From assembly GCA_016869765.1 (NCBI GenBank), contig VGES01000026.1:1-47898 (forward strand): a DNA stretch of 47,898 nt, in the 5' to 3' direction. This document shows, piece after piece, positions 8,869 through 19,494 of this stretch. A program made the position numbers and the translations under genes. Under the pieces are notes generated by a model that saw only the letters and a program-made list of their open reading frames with translations, searched no databases and was not told where the DNA came from. The stretch comes from Alphaproteobacteria bacterium (GTDB lineage Bacteria; Pseudomonadota; Alphaproteobacteria; SHVP01). The first letter of the stretch is position 1; the number at the start of each line of letters is the position of its first letter.

Positions 8869-10568
8869 TGGTTTCCTGCCTTTCGGCGGGGTTCGTGGGC
8901 GGCTACCCCCTGCGCCGTCACGATCTGGATGTCGATGATCGGGCGCTTGCCGGAGGATTGCCGCACATCGCGATTGAGCAAGCGCCGGGCGGCCAGGTCG
9001 ATGGCGTCGTGGTCGCGACCATCGAGGCGCGCCAACTCGTTGGCGAGTGCGGCTTCCAAGCGGTTGAGGTCGGCCTCGGTGCTCAACTCGGCGATTCCGT
9101 GCGCGCTGACCTGCGGTGGAGCAATCCAGCGCCCGTTTTCGTCGACCACGACCGTCAGGCCGAGGTAGCCATGGTGCATAAGCCGCTTGCGGGCGCGGAT
9201 GACATCGTGGTCTGCCGGCAAGAGGCGACGACCATCGAGCACGAGGCGCCCGGCGCGGACGTGATCGATCACTTCCGGGGGCCCGGGGCGTAAGCGAAGG
9301 AGTTGCCCGTTTTCGATCGTGGTGACGTGTTCGACCCCGAGATCGCGGGCGAGATCGGCGTGGGCCCGAAGATGGGCCGCTTCGCCATGAACCGGAACCG
9401 CGGCCTTGGGTTTGAGCCATCCGTACAGCCGACGAAGTTCGTCGCGCGCAGGATGGCCGGAGACGTGGACGAACGCCGTCTTCTCGGTGATGACCTCGAT
9501 ATCGTCGGCGATCAGGGCATTGCACAGCCGTCCGATGGTTCGCTCGTTTCCGGGAATGATCCGGGACGAAAAAATGACGGTGTCGCCGGCCTCGAGGTCG
9601 ATCGTCGGATGGTCGCCATAGGCGATGCGGCTCATGGCGCCACGTGCCTCGCCTTGGCAACCGGTGCAGATGAGCAGAAGTTTTTCCGGCGCGATGTAGG
9701 CGGCCTCTTCATCGGTCAGCAACGTGGGGAGGTCGGCGAGGTACCCCGCCTCCTTCGCGGCCTCGACGGTTCGCCACAGCGAGCGCCCGACCAGGGCCAC
9801 CTCGCGCCCGGTTTCGTGCCCGATCTCGGCAAGGCTGGCGACCCGCGCGATGTGGGAGGCGAAGGTCGCGACGGCAACCCGTCCACGGCGTTGCCGGACA
9901 ATCTCGCGCAGGCTGTCGCGGACCTCGGCCTCCGATCCCGACACCCCGTCCCTGAGGGCATTGGTCGAGTCGCAGACCAGAACATCGACCCCGCGCCGGC
10001 CGATGCGCTCGAACAAGACTTGATCCGGTGGCGCACCGAGCAGCGGCTGATCGTCGAGTTTCCAATCGCCCGAGTGGAACACCGTGCCGAGGCCCGATTC
10101 GATCAAGAGCGCGCTACCCTCGGGGATCGAGTGGGTGATGGGCAGGTAGGTCACGGAAAACGGTCCGAGCTTGATGGCATGGGAGTACCCGACCACGGTC
10201 ACCGGAACCTGAGCCGCAATCCCCGCCTCGTTCAGCTTGCGTCGCAGAATCGCCGCGGTGAACGGCGTCGCATAGACCGGGCAGCCGAGTTGGCCCCAAA
10301 GCGTGGCCACGGCCCCCAAGTGATCCTCGTGGGCGTGGGTCAGGAACAGGGCCAGGAGCGAATCGCGGCGTTCGACGATGAACCCCGGGTCCGGAAACAC
10401 CAGATCAACCCCGGGTAACGAATCGTCGGCGAACGTCACCCCGCAGTCGACCATGATCCACCGGCCGTCCTGGCCGTAGAGGCTGAGATTCATGCCGATT
10501 TCGCCCGCGCCCCCGAGGGCGAGAAACAGCAGGCCGTCGTCGCGATCCGTTCGAGGTGGTGCGGCCAT
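8865..10568 (-). CDS. rnj: Ribonuclease J
   Basis: A beta-CASP metallo-beta-lactamase ribonuclease of 567 residues, the usual RNase J size. The zinc-binding THAHEDHLG motif is at 77-85. Further family features are VFHSGDWKLDD, VLVCDSTNAL, the beta-CASP segment with CTGCQGEARGAMSRIA, and the HVSGHPARDELRRL motif near residue 370. The C-terminal part (from about residue 450) is the small RNase J domain. RNase J is a 5'-3' exonuclease and endonuclease acting in rRNA maturation and mRNA turnover. In alphaproteobacteria it is commonly encoded next to coaX and mce, as here. The ATG at 10568 lies 5 bases after coaX. The frame continuing upstream overlaps coaX and is not used. Confidence 0.95.
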   Translation of the reverse strand: MAAPPRTDRDDGLLFLALGGAGEIGMNLSLYGQDGRWIMVDCGVTFADDSLPGVDLVFPDPGFIVERRDSLLALFLTHAHEDHLGAVATLWGQLGCPVYATPFTAAILRRKLNEAGIAAQVPVTVVGYSHAIKLGPFSVTYLPITHSIPEGSALLIESGLGTVFHSGDWKLDDQPLLGAPPDQVLFERIGRRGVDVLVCDSTNALRDGVSGSEAEVRDSLREIVRQRRGRVAVATFASHIARVASLAEIGHETGREVALVGRSLWRTVEAAKEAGYLADLPTLLTDEEAAYIAPEKLLLICTGCQGEARGAMSRIAYGDHPTIDLEAGDTVIFSSRIIPGNERTIGRLCNALIADDIEVITEKTAFVHVSGHPARDELRRLYGWLKPKAAVPVHGEAAHLRAHADLARDLGVEHVTTIENGQLLRLRPGPPEVIDHVRAGRLVLDGRRLLPADHDVIRARKRLMHHGYLGLTVVVDENGRWIAPPQVSAHGIAELSTEADLNRLEAALANELARLDGRDHDAIDLAARRLLNRDVRQSSGKRPIIDIQIVTAQGVAAHEPRRKAGNQ

Positions 10569-10573
10569 CGGCC

Positions 10574-11350
10574 TCACGCGCGACCACGGCGATTGCGCCG
10601 CCAGATTTCGAGCAATCCGAGGAGCGTGATGTCCGGATCGATCTTCTCGATCATCGCCGTGCCACCCGCGAACAACGGCGCGAGGCCGCCGGTGGCGATC
10701 ACCGTCATCTTGCGGCCGAATTCGTGCTGGATACGCGTCACCAAGCCCTCGATCAATCCGACATAGCCCCAGTAGATGCCCGACTGCATCGCCGCCACCG
10801 TACCGCCGCCGATCACGCGCTCGGGCCGTGCCACGGCGATACGCGGAAGTTGCGCCGAAACCGCGTGGAGCGCTTCGAGGCTGAGGTTGATTCCCGGGGC
10901 AATGACCCCGCCGCGGTAAGCGCCGTTCTCGTCGATCACGTCGAAGTTGGTTCCCGTGCCGAAATCGACGACGATCGCCGGACCGCCGTAGTGATGGTGA
11001 GCGGCCACCGCGTTGGCCAGGCGGTCGGCGCCCGGTGTGTGCGGTTCGTCCATGATGATTTCGAGGCCGAGGTCGACGTTGCGCCCGACGATCATGGGCT
11101 CGACGTTGAAATAGGTGCGGCACAGGGTTTCGAGATCGAACATCGCCGGCGGAACGACGCTCGCGATGATGACGTCGGTCACGTCGGCCGCCTCGAGGCC
11201 CCTCATCGCCATCAACGGCGTCAGCCAGACGGCATAGTCATCTGCCGTGCGGGGAAATTTGGTGGCCGCCCGCCACTGGCCGCGACGATCGTTTCCGTCA
11301 TAGACCGCGAAGACGACGTTGGTGTTTCCGGCATCGATGGCGAGAAGCAT
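10574..11350 (-). CDS. coaX: Type III pantothenate kinase
   Basis: Catalyses the first step of coenzyme A synthesis, ATP-dependent phosphorylation of pantothenate. The 258-residue protein belongs to the ASKHA fold: phosphate-binding DAGNTN at 6-11, the pantothenate-site [10 protein letters not shown] segment, [13 protein letters not shown] and [15 protein letters not shown], then the adenosine loop ATGGLAPLF. Type III kinases need a monovalent cation and are not feedback-inhibited by CoA. It lies 3 bases downstream of birA and 5 bases upstream of rnj. The pairing of biotin ligase with a CoA-pathway kinase is a common alphaproteobacterial arrangement. Confidence 0.95.
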   Translation of the reverse strand: MLLAIDAGNTNVVFAVYDGNDRRGQWRAATKFPRTADDYAVWLTPLMAMRGLEAADVTDVIIASVVPPAMFDLETLCRTYFNVEPMIVGRNVDLGLEIIMDEPHTPGADRLANAVAAHHHYGGPAIVVDFGTGTNFDVIDENGAYRGGVIAPGINLSLEALHAVSAQLPRIAVARPERVIGGGTVAAMQSGIYWGYVGLIEGLVTRIQHEFGRKMTVIATGGLAPLFAGGTAMIEKIDPDITLLGLLEIWRRNRRGRA

Positions 11351-11353
11351 GGG

Positions 11354-12112
11354 TCAGGCTGTCGGCGTTGATGGAAAGTATACCTCGCCGCCGGCGATGG
11401 TTCGCCGCCCGCCCTCGGCGAGTTCGAGCACCAGTCCGCCGTCGGGGTCGAGGTCGAGGAAGCGGCCGGTCAGTTTCTGCTGACCGAGCGTCGTCGTCAC
11501 CGGCTCGTGGCGTCCATACGCCTGAGCCAGCCAAGCCGCCCGGATCGGGGCGAACCCGTCCCGGCGCCAGCGGTCCTGCCAGGTGGCAAACGCTGCGCCG
11601 AAGCGCTCGATCACGTCATCGGCTGATGCGGTTACGCCGAGGTCGGCGAGCGCGACGCCGACGGCCGTATCCCCCGGGCCATCGGCGACGTTGATCCCGA
11701 CCCCGATGACCAACCAATCGAGCCGCCCCTCCGGGGTCGTCGCAGATTCGAGCAGGATGCCCGACACCTTGCGTCCCGCGACGAGGACGTCATTGGGCCA
11801 TTTCAAGGCGATCGGGATGGCGCTCGGCAGCAGCGGCCGGAGGGCGTCGGCCACGGCGAGCGCCGTCACGAACGACAGCTGTGCGGCGAGACGCGGTGGA
11901 CACGCCGGCCGCAGGATCAGCGAGCAGAGCACGTTGCCCGTGCCCGATATCCAGGAGCGTCCCTGTCGGCCGCGCCCGTGAGTCTGCGCTCGCGCCGTGA
12001 TCAGGGTGGAGTCGGCGGCGCCGGCGGCGGCCTGGCGCTTGGCCTCGTCGTTGGTACTGTCGATGACCTCGAAACCGCAGTGGACGAAGCCCGGCGGCAG
12101 AACCAGGGTCAC
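11354..12112 (-). CDS. birA: Biotin--[acetyl-CoA-carboxylase] ligase
   Basis: Attaches biotin to the biotin carboxyl carrier protein of acetyl-CoA carboxylase and related carboxylases. The 252-residue protein has the biotin protein ligase core: STNDEAKR (19-26), the adenylate-binding GRGRQGR loop (46-52), KWPNDVLV (104-111) and KVSGILLE (115-122). A short C-terminal SH3-like domain ends the protein. There is no N-terminal helix-turn-helix, so it is a monofunctional ligase and not a repressor of biotin genes. The start is a GTG overlapping the nuoN stop (GTGA), making birA translationally coupled to the complex I operon. Confidence 0.94.
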   Translation of the reverse strand: MTLVLPPGFVHCGFEVIDSTNDEAKRQAAAGAADSTLITARAQTHGRGRQGRSWISGTGNVLCSLILRPACPPRLAAQLSFVTALAVADALRPLLPSAIPIALKWPNDVLVAGRKVSGILLESATTPEGRLDWLVIGVGINVADGPGDTAVGVALADLGVTASADDVIERFGAAFATWQDRWRRDGFAPIRAAWLAQAYGRHEPVTTTLGQQKLTGRFLDLDPDGGLVLELAEGGRRTIAGGEVYFPSTPTA

Positions 12113-13560
12113 GGCAACAGGGCACCCGCTGCAATCCGCGCCCAGGCCAGCAACGGCGCCGGGTACAGCACGAACAGCAGGGTGAAGGCTCCACTAACGG
12201 CGAGGATCGCGCGCATCTCGCCCGGCATCGGCTGTTCGAAGGATTCGGCCGGGTCGTCGAAGTACATCACCTTGATGATTCGCAGGTAGTAGTACGCCGC
12301 GACCACGGAGGACAGGACACCGGCGACAGCCATGACATAGAGCTTGGCGTCGACCGCGGCGAGGAACACGTAGAACTTGCCGAAGAACCCGGCCATTGGC
12401 GGAATTCCGGCGAGCGAAAACATCAGGATCGCCAGGGCGAAGGCCATCATCGGGTTCGACTTGCCGAGCCCGGCCAGGTCGTTCACCCCCTCGACCATGG
12501 TGCCGCGGACCCGCATGGTCAGGATCGCGGCGAACGTTCCGACGTTCATCACGAGGTAGAGGGCCAGGTACACGAGGACGCCTTGGAGCCCTTGGGACGT
12601 TCCAGCGGCAAGTCCCATCAGGGCGTACCCCATGTGGCCGATCGAGCTATACGCCATCAGGCGCTTGAGATTGTCCTGGCGCAAGGCGGCGAAGGCGCCC
12701 AAGGCCATGGACGCGATCGCGATCACCACGATGATCTGCTGCCACTGTGCGAACGCCTCCATGAAGGGAGCCACGAGGGTGCGCAGGAACAGCGCCATTG
12801 CCGCGATCTTGGGCGCAGCGGCAAGGAAGGCCGTCACCGGCGTGGCGGCGCCTTCGTAAACGTCCGGCGTCCACATGTGGAACGGCACGGCCGAAACCTT
12901 GAACGCCAGGCCCGAGACCAGGAACACCAAGCCGACGATCAGGCCGACCGAATGGGCGACATCGGTCGAGCGGAGAGTTTCGGCGAGCTGTACGAAGTTC
13001 GTCGATCCGGTAAATCCGTAGATCAAGGAGATGCCGTAGAGCAGCATCCCGGAGGACAAGGCGCCGAGTACGAAATACTTGAGGCCGGCTTCGGTGGCGC
13101 GGACCGAGTCGCGCTTGAATGCCGCGACGACGTAGAGCGCCAGGCTCTGCAACTCGAGCCCGAGGTAGAGCGACATCATGTCATTTGCCGAGATCATCAT
13201 CATCATTCCGAGCGTCGCCAGGACGATGAGAATCGGAAACTCGAAGCGCGCCATCCCCTCGTTCCGGAGATAGCCGAGCGACATGATGATCGCGAGCGAT
13301 GATCCGAGCAGCGCAAGCACCTTGGCGAAGACGCCAAACGCATCGACGATGAACATGCCACCGAAGGTCACGGTCTTGTCCTGCGGACCCGACACGACCA
13401 GCACGGCCGCGATGATCAGGACCGCGATGCTGAGCCAGGACACCAAGCCCGTGCCGCGATCGCCGCGGAATGTCCCGATCAGGAGCAGGACCAGCGACGC
13501 GGCGGCGACCCACAGCTCTGGCAGGGCCGGCATCAGGTCACTCATGGACAGGGTGGTCAT
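12109..13560 (-). CDS. nuoN: NADH-quinone oxidoreductase subunit N
   Basis: Antiporter-like proton-pumping subunit of complex I, 483 residues with about 14 predicted transmembrane helices. Recognisable segments include [14 protein letters not shown], a conserved stretch with [23 protein letters not shown], the [10 protein letters not shown] helix and [15 protein letters not shown], with the lysines and glutamate used in proton translocation in this family. It is the last nuo gene, 15 bases after nuoM, and its stop overlaps birA. The start at 13560 begins [15 protein letters not shown]. Confidence 0.96.
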   Translation of the reverse strand: MTTLSMSDLMPALPELWVAAASLVLLLIGTFRGDRGTGLVSWLSIAVLIIAAVLVVSGPQDKTVTFGGMFIVDAFGVFAKVLALLGSSLAIIMSLGYLRNEGMARFEFPILIVLATLGMMMMISANDMMSLYLGLELQSLALYVVAAFKRDSVRATEAGLKYFVLGALSSGMLLYGISLIYGFTGSTNFVQLAETLRSTDVAHSVGLIVGLVFLVSGLAFKVSAVPFHMWTPDVYEGAATPVTAFLAAAPKIAAMALFLRTLVAPFMEAFAQWQQIIVVIAIASMALGAFAALRQDNLKRLMAYSSIGHMGYALMGLAAGTSQGLQGVLVYLALYLVMNVGTFAAILTMRVRGTMVEGVNDLAGLGKSNPMMAFALAILMFSLAGIPPMAGFFGKFYVFLAAVDAKLYVMAVAGVLSSVVAAYYYLRIIKVMYFDDPAESFEQPMPGEMRAILAVSGAFTLLFVLYPAPLLAWARIAAGALLP

Positions 13561-13575
13561 CGCCGGGCTCCCGAA

Positions 13576-15090
13576 CTATCGCGGCAACGCCGCCAGCGCC
13601 CGCCCGGTGTCGAGCGCCGCGTGGTGCTGTTTGATGAGGTGATCGACCGAGACGTGCATGACGTCGAGCCACGGCTGGGGATGAACGCCGAAGAAAATCA
13701 CGGTGGCGATCAGCGGCACCAGGATCACGAGTTCGCGTCGGTTGACGTCCGCGATCCGCTGCAGATCGGCCTTTTCGATGACGCCGAAAACGACCCGGCG
13801 GTAGAGCCAGAGTGCATAGCAGGCGCTGAGGATCACGCCTGTCGTGGCGAACATCGCCACCCAGGTGTTGACCTGGAAGGCGCCGACCAGGACGAGGAAC
13901 TCGCCGACGAAACCGCTGGTGCCCGGCAACCCGACGTTGGCCAGCGTGAACACCATGAGCGCGAGGGCGTACTTCGGCATACGATTGACCAGTCCGCCAT
14001 AGCGCGCGATCTCGCGCGAATGGATGCGGTCGTAGATCACGCCGACACAGAGAAAGAGCGCGCCGGACACGAGGCCGTGGCTCAGCATCTGGACCAGTCC
14101 CCCCTCGATGCCCTGCGTCGTCATCGTGAACAGACCGATGGTCACGAATCCCATGTGTGCGACCGAGGAATAGGCGACCAGTTTCTTCATGTCCTCCTGC
14201 ATGAGCGCGACCAGAGAGGTGTAGATCACCGCGACGACGCTCAGTCCGAACACGAACGGCGTGAAGAATTCGGTGGCGTGCGGGAACATCGGGATCGAGA
14301 ACCGTAGGAACCCGTACGCCCCCATCTTCAGGAGCACGCCCGCCAGGATGACCGATCCCGCGGTCGGGGCCTCGACATGCGCATCGGGCAACCACGTGTG
14401 CAGCGGCCACATCGGAATCTTGACGGCGAAGGACGCGAAGAACGCCAGCCACAGCCAGTACTGCATGGCGGCGGGGAACGTGCCGCGATCGAGCAACTGG
14501 ATGATGTCGGTCGTCCCGGTGTGAAAGTACATGGCCATGATGGCCAGCAGCATCAGCACCGATCCGAGCAAGGTGTAGAGGAAGAACTTGAACGTCGCGT
14601 AGATCCGATTGGCCCCGCCCCAGACGCCGATGATCAGGAACATCGGGATCAGGCCGGCTTCGAAAAACAGGTAGAACACGACGAGGTCGAGGGCGCAGAA
14701 CACCCCGATCATCGTGCTCTCCATCACCAGGAACGCGATCATGTATTCCTTGACGCGTTCCTTGATCGAATCCCAACTCGCCAGGATGCAGATCGGCATG
14801 AGGAACGCGGTGAGGACGATGAACAGCATCGAAATGCCGTCGACGCCCACCTGATAGGTGATCACGTTCGACAGCCAGGCCCGTTTCTCGCGGAACTGGA
14901 AGTCGGCCGTGCTCGGGTCGAAGTTGAGCCACAACACAAGCGACAGCACGAAATTGCACAACGTCACCCATAGGGCGACCCAGCGGGCATTGCGGGCGAC
15001 GACGCTGTCAGAACCGCGGACGGCGAGGACCAGCACCGCCCCGATGAGCGGCACCAGGATGAGGAACGACAGGATCGGCCAAGTCGCCAT
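13576..15090 (-). CDS. nuoM: NADH-quinone oxidoreductase subunit M
   Basis: Second antiporter-like proton pump of complex I, 504 residues, about 14 transmembrane helices. Family landmarks are the [21 protein letters not shown] segment with its key glutamate, [20 protein letters not shown], the [13 protein letters not shown] helix and [18 protein letters not shown]. It starts 3 bases after the nuoL stop. The gene is full length with no frame disruption. Confidence 0.97.
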   Translation of the reverse strand: MATWPILSFLILVPLIGAVLVLAVRGSDSVVARNARWVALWVTLCNFVLSLVLWLNFDPSTADFQFREKRAWLSNVITYQVGVDGISMLFIVLTAFLMPICILASWDSIKERVKEYMIAFLVMESTMIGVFCALDLVVFYLFFEAGLIPMFLIIGVWGGANRIYATFKFFLYTLLGSVLMLLAIMAMYFHTGTTDIIQLLDRGTFPAAMQYWLWLAFFASFAVKIPMWPLHTWLPDAHVEAPTAGSVILAGVLLKMGAYGFLRFSIPMFPHATEFFTPFVFGLSVVAVIYTSLVALMQEDMKKLVAYSSVAHMGFVTIGLFTMTTQGIEGGLVQMLSHGLVSGALFLCVGVIYDRIHSREIARYGGLVNRMPKYALALMVFTLANVGLPGTSGFVGEFLVLVGAFQVNTWVAMFATTGVILSACYALWLYRRVVFGVIEKADLQRIADVNRRELVILVPLIATVIFFGVHPQPWLDVMHVSVDHLIKQHHAALDTGRALAALPR

Positions 15091-15093
15091 CGT

Positions 15094-17022
15094 TCAGCCC
15101 ATGACCAGGAAGAAGGTGACGAGCGCCGCCACGCCGATCAGCATGGCGAACGCGTAGTGGTAGACGTATCCCGATTGCGCGGCGACGGCGCGCCGCGCCA
15201 GCTGGATGGTCATGGCGGCAAACCCGTCGGGCCCGAAGCCGTCGATGATCTTGCCGTCCCCTCCCTTCCAGAGAGTCCGGCCGAGCCATTTCGCAGGCCC
15301 CACGAAAATCAGGTCGTAGAGCTCGTCGAAGTACCACTTGTTGAGCAGGAACTTGTAGAGCGGGGCATTGACGGTCGCCCACCGCGCCGGCAGATCCGGC
15401 CGGCGCACGTAGAGGAACCACGACAGCACGAGGCCGAGCACGGCGGCCAGCATCGGCAGCCAAACAATCGGCCACGGCAGGTGGTGCGCATGCTCGATCG
15501 GATCGTGCGAAGGCATGACGAAAATGGCATTGCCCCAGAACGCCGCCCGCCCCTCGCCCACCATGAAATCGTAGGCCCAAAAGCCGGCGACGATCGCGCC
15601 GAGCGCCAGAATGAGGTTGGGCACGTTCATGACCTTGGGCGCTTCGTGGGCGTGCGACATCACGGCTTTGTCGACGCGCGCCGGCCCGTGGAACGTCATG
15701 AACAACAGTCGGCCGGAATAGAACGCCGTCATGAGGGCGACCGTGACGCCGGTCCAGTAGGCGAAGTACCCGACGCCCGAGCCTGCGGCAAAAGCAGCCT
15801 CGAGGACCAGGTCCTTCGACCAATACCCCGAGAGCGGAATGATTCCGGCGAGCGACAGCGAACCGATCCACATCAAGGCGTAGGTCAGCGGCAGCAACGT
15901 GTAGAGGCCGCCCATCCGTCGCATGTCCTGTTCGCCCGACATCCCGTGAATCACCGATCCCGCGCCGAGGAAGAGCAGCGCCTTGAAGAAGGCGTGCGTG
16001 AACAGATGAAACATGGCGGCCGAATAGGCCGACACACCCGCCGCGAAGAACATGTAGCCAAGCTGACTACAGGTCGAATACGCGATGACGCGCTTGATGT
16101 CGTTCTGGACCAGCCCGACCGACGCGGCGAAAAACGCGGTCGCGGCCCCGACGATGGTCACAACCATGAGCGTGGTCGGGGCGTATTCGAACATCGGGGA
16201 GAGCCGAACCACCATGAACACGCCGGCGGTCACCATGGTCGCGGCATGGATCAACGCCGACACCGGCGTCGGCCCTTCCATCGCGTCGGGCAGCCAGGTG
16301 TGCAGGAACAGTTGCGCCGATTTGCCCATCGCGCCCAAGAACAGGAGCATCGTCAGCGTCGTGACGATATCGAGCTGCATGCCGAGGAAGGAGAACGTCT
16401 GCCCGGCCTTGATCGCCGTGGCGGCGAACACGGTTGCGAAATCGACCGAGTTGAAGACCAGGAAAACGCCCATGATCCCGAGCGCAAATCCGAAGTCGCC
16501 GACGCGATTGACCACGAAGGCCTTGATCGCGGCGGCATTGGCGCTCGGGCGGTCGTACCAGAATCCGATCAGCAGGTAGGACGCGAGGCCCACGCCCTCC
16601 CAACCGAAGAACAGTTGAACGAAATTGTCGGCCGTCACCAGCATGAGCATGGCGAAGGTGAACAGCGACAGGTAGGCCATGAACCGCGACTTGTGGTGAT
16701 CGTGGTCCATGTAGCCGACCGAATACCAGTGGACGAGCGCCGAAACGACCGTGACGACGACCAGCATGACGCAGGTCAAAGTGTCGATCTGCAGCGCCCA
16801 TGACATCTCGAACGATCCCGATTGCATCCAACGCAGCAGTTCGACGTGTTGGGGCGCCCCGCCGAACCCGATCTCGAAGAACGTGAGAATGGACAGGACT
16901 GCGGCGATGGTCACGGCGCCGCAGGTCACCATCTGGGCGCCGCGGTCGCCGATCCAGCGGCCGAAGAATCCGGCGATGAGGGCCGCGACCGCCGGCAGAA
17001 ACACGATCAGCGCATACAACAT
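15094..17022 (-). CDS. nuoL: NADH-quinone oxidoreductase subunit L
   Basis: Distal antiporter-like subunit of the complex I membrane arm, 642 residues. The core of about 14 helices includes [39 protein letters not shown] and IKRVIAYSTCSQLGYMFFA. The C-terminal extension contains the long lateral helix that runs along the membrane arm. The protein ends in a hydrophobic segment (MLIGVAALVTFFLVMG). It starts 9 bases after nuoK. Confidence 0.97.
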   Translation of the reverse strand: MLYALIVFLPAVAALIAGFFGRWIGDRGAQMVTCGAVTIAAVLSILTFFEIGFGGAPQHVELLRWMQSGSFEMSWALQIDTLTCVMLVVVTVVSALVHWYSVGYMDHDHHKSRFMAYLSLFTFAMLMLVTADNFVQLFFGWEGVGLASYLLIGFWYDRPSANAAAIKAFVVNRVGDFGFALGIMGVFLVFNSVDFATVFAATAIKAGQTFSFLGMQLDIVTTLTMLLFLGAMGKSAQLFLHTWLPDAMEGPTPVSALIHAATMVTAGVFMVVRLSPMFEYAPTTLMVVTIVGAATAFFAASVGLVQNDIKRVIAYSTCSQLGYMFFAAGVSAYSAAMFHLFTHAFFKALLFLGAGSVIHGMSGEQDMRRMGGLYTLLPLTYALMWIGSLSLAGIIPLSGYWSKDLVLEAAFAAGSGVGYFAYWTGVTVALMTAFYSGRLLFMTFHGPARVDKAVMSHAHEAPKVMNVPNLILALGAIVAGFWAYDFMVGEGRAAFWGNAIFVMPSHDPIEHAHHLPWPIVWLPMLAAVLGLVLSWFLYVRRPDLPARWATVNAPLYKFLLNKWYFDELYDLIFVGPAKWLGRTLWKGGDGKIIDGFGPDGFAAMTIQLARRAVAAQSGYVYHYAFAMLIGVAALVTFFLVMG

Positions 17023-17031
17023 GGCGGTGCG

Positions 17032-17340
17032 CTATCCCTTCATCACGTTGATGTCTTCGACGGCGATCGAGCCGCGATTGCGGAAATAGATGACCAGGAT
17101 CGCGAGGCCGATCGCCGCTTCCGCAGCCGCCACGGTCAGCACGAACATCGTGAACACCTGGCCCACGAGGTCATTGAGATGCGCGGAAAAGCCGACCAGG
17201 TTGATGTTGACCGCGAGCAGCATCAACTCGATCGACATCAGGATGATGATGACGTTCTTGCGGTTGAGGAAGATGCCGAAAATCCCGAGCGTGAACAGGA
17301 TCGCCGCCACGGTCAGGAAATGGCCGACTCCGATCGCCAT
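17032..17340 (-). CDS. nuoK: NADH-quinone oxidoreductase subunit K
   Basis: Small membrane subunit of complex I, 102 residues and three transmembrane helices. The family motif [18 protein letters not shown] contains the conserved membrane glutamate on helix 2, and the third helix contains [15 protein letters not shown] with the second buried glutamate. The ATG overlaps the nuoJ stop by one base (TGATG). Confidence 0.97.
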   Translation of the reverse strand: MAIGVGHFLTVAAILFTLGIFGIFLNRKNVIIILMSIELMLLAVNINLVGFSAHLNDLVGQVFTMFVLTVAAAEAAIGLAILVIYFRNRGSIAVEDINVMKG

Positions 17341-17954
17341 CAGATGCCGCTCCCGGGCGTGACCTTGCGAACCTCGACGGCTTCGTCGCGCCGACGCGCG
17401 ACCTGACGCGCGATGCTCTGGCGGCGCACGCCGCCGCGTTCCCGCAACGTGAGCACGATCGCGCCGATCATCGCCACCAGCAGCACCATGCCCGACGCCT
17501 GGAAAAGATAGATATAGCGGGTGTAGAGCACTTGTCCGAGCGCCTCGGTGTTGGTCATTTCGCTCAGCGGCGGAATCGGCGCGCCGGTGGCCCCGACCGT
17601 CTCGGGTGTGGCGAACCGGGTGCCGAGCACGAACACCAACTCGACGAGGAGGATGAAACCGATGAGCGCCCCGATCGGCAGGTAGTTCAAGAAGCCTTGG
17701 CGAAGTTCGACGTAATTGATGTCGAGCATCATGACGACGAACAGGAACAACACGGCGACGGCGCCGACGTAGACGATCACCATGATCATCGCCAGGAACT
17801 CGGCGCCGACCAGGATGAACAACCCCGCGGCATTGAAGAACGCGAGGATGAGGAACAACACCGAGTGCACGGGATTGCGCGCGGCAATCACCATGACGCC
17901 CGAAGCGACGATGATCGCCGAGAAGAGGTAGAACGTGATTTCCTGCAGCACCAT
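17340..17954 (-). CDS. nuoJ: NADH-quinone oxidoreductase subunit J
   Basis: Membrane subunit of complex I, 204 residues, five predicted transmembrane helices. The diagnostic segment is [25 protein letters not shown] on helix 3, where the pi-bulge involved in coupling lies, followed by the amphipathic stretch starting at D-I-N-Y. The C-terminus after the last helix is basic and hydrophilic ([21 protein letters not shown]), as in many alphaproteobacterial NuoJ proteins. It is 24 bases downstream of nuoI. Confidence 0.96.
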   Translation of the reverse strand: MVLQEITFYLFSAIIVASGVMVIAARNPVHSVLFLILAFFNAAGLFILVGAEFLAMIMVIVYVGAVAVLFLFVVMMLDINYVELRQGFLNYLPIGALIGFILLVELVFVLGTRFATPETVGATGAPIPPLSEMTNTEALGQVLYTRYIYLFQASGMVLLVAMIGAIVLTLRERGGVRRQSIARQVARRRDEAVEVRKVTPGSGI

Positions 17955-17978
17955 GGTTCGGCCTAACGGGCGTTGCTC

Positions 17979-18467
17979 TCAGCGGTAGGGCGCGTCACGG
18001 CGCAGGTTTTCCGCGATCGGCCGCTCCCAACGCTCGCCGTTCGCGAGCAGACGTTCCTTGTTGTAGAGCAGCTCCTCGCGGGTCTCGGTCGCGAACTCCA
18101 TGTTCGGACCCTCGACGATGGCATCGACCGGGCAGGCTTCCTGGCAGAACCCGCAATAGATGCACTTCGTCATGTCGATGTCGTAGCGCGTCGTTCGTCG
18201 GCTGCCATCGGCCCGCGGCTCGGCTTCGATGGTGATGGCCAGAGCCGGGCACACGGCTTCGCAGAGTTTGCACGCGATGCAGCGCTCTTCGCCGTTCGGG
18301 TAGCGGCGCAGCGCGTGCTCGCCGCGGAAGCGCGGGCTGATCGAGCCCTTCTCGAACGGGTAGTTGATCGTCGCTTTCTTCTTGAACATGTAGCGCAACG
18401 TGACGCCCATGCCCTGGATCAGTTCCCACAGAAGAAGCGACCTTACGCTGCGATCGATAAAGGCCAT
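17979..18467 (-). CDS. nuoI: NADH-quinone oxidoreductase subunit I (two [4Fe-4S] ferredoxin)
   Basis: Carries iron-sulphur clusters N6a and N6b in the peripheral arm of complex I, passing electrons toward N2. The 162-residue protein has two classical four-cysteine motifs: C63, C66, C69, C73 ([12 protein letters not shown]) and C102, C105, C108, C112 ([12 protein letters not shown]). The remaining cysteine of each cluster is supplied crosswise, as usual in 8Fe ferredoxins. The N-terminal amphipathic region (residues 1-30) packs against the membrane. It lies 16 bases after nuoH. Confidence 0.97.
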   Translation of the reverse strand: MAFIDRSVRSLLLWELIQGMGVTLRYMFKKKATINYPFEKGSISPRFRGEHALRRYPNGEERCIACKLCEAVCPALAITIEAEPRADGSRRTTRYDIDMTKCIYCGFCQEACPVDAIVEGPNMEFATETREELLYNKERLLANGERWERPIAENLRRDAPYR

Positions 18468-18483
18468 CGGTCGTCCTTTCCGT

Positions 18484-19494
18484 TTACTTCGGGAACCAGT
18501 CGAACGCGACCAGCGCGCCGGCGGTGATCACGACCCACAGGAGCGACGCCGGCAGAAAAACCTTCCAACCCAGCCGCATCAGTTGATCGTAGCGATAGCG
18601 CGGGAACGTGGCGCGCACCCAAATGAACACGAACAAGAGGAGGACGATCTTGGCCGTGAGCCAGATCGGTCCCGGGATCCAATTGAACGGCGCGATGTCC
18701 AAGGGCGGCAGCCAGCCGCCGAGGAACAGCACGGCGGTCATCGCACTCATCAGCATCATGTTGGCGTATTCGCCGAGGAAGAAGAGTACGAAGGGCACCG
18801 ACGAATACTCGACCATGTAGCCCGCGACCAATTCGGACTCGGCCTCGGGGAGGTCGAACGGATGGCGGTTCGTCTCGGCCAGGGCCGAGATGAAGAAGAT
18901 GACGAACATCGGAAACAGCGGGATCGCGAACCACAACCCCCGTTGCGCCTCGACGATGGCCGAGAGGTTGAGCGAGCCGACGCACAGGAGGACAGTCACG
19001 ATGACGAAGCCCATCGAGACCTCGTAGGACACCATCTGCGCCGAGGACCGCAGCGCGCCGAGGAACGGATAGCGCGAATTCGACGCCCAGCCGGCCATGA
19101 TGATGCCGTATACCCCGAGCGAGGAGATCGCGAACAGGAACAGGATTCCGACGTTGATGTCGGCCACCACGAGGCCCGGCCCGAACGGGATCACGGCCCA
19201 GGCGACCATCGAAAGGATGAACGTGACCAGCGGCGCGGCGAGGAAGACGACCTTGTTGGCGCCCGTCGGAATGATGGTTTCCTTCAAGAACACCTTGAGG
19301 AAATCGGCGAACGATTGCATCAGGCCCCAGGGTCCGACGATGTTCGGGCCGCGGCGCAGCGCCATCCACGCCAACACCTTGCGCTCGAAGTAGACGACGA
19401 ACGCGACCGCGATCATGACCGGCAGCAGGACCGCGAGGATCTGCGCCAGGATCAGCAGTCCCGGGATGACATAACCCGACCAGAGACTATCCAT
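18484..19494 (-). CDS. nuoH: NADH-quinone oxidoreductase subunit H
   Basis: Membrane subunit forming the quinone chamber at the junction of the two arms, 336 residues with eight transmembrane helices. The characteristic cytoplasmic loop is present: [21 protein letters not shown] near residues 38-58, then the E-rich loop [29 protein letters not shown]. The ATG at 19494 overlaps the end of nuoG by 8 bases. Confidence 0.97.
   Translation of the reverse strand: MDSLWSGYVIPGLLILAQILAVLLPVMIAVAFVVYFERKVLAWMALRRGPNIVGPWGLMQSFADFLKVFLKETIIPTGANKVVFLAAPLVTFILSMVAWAVIPFGPGLVVADINVGILFLFAISSLGVYGIIMAGWASNSRYPFLGALRSSAQMVSYEVSMGFVIVTVLLCVGSLNLSAIVEAQRGLWFAIPLFPMFVIFFISALAETNRHPFDLPEAESELVAGYMVEYSSVPFVLFFLGEYANMMLMSAMTAVLFLGGWLPPLDIAPFNWIPGPIWLTAKIVLLLFVFIWVRATFPRYRYDQLMRLGWKVFLPASLLWVVITAGALVAFDWFPK

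Noticed and set aside
15157-16803. A 548-codon plus-strand frame opposite nuoL
   Set aside because: Same explanation: shadow of a GC-rich gene, with no domain and no ribosome site.
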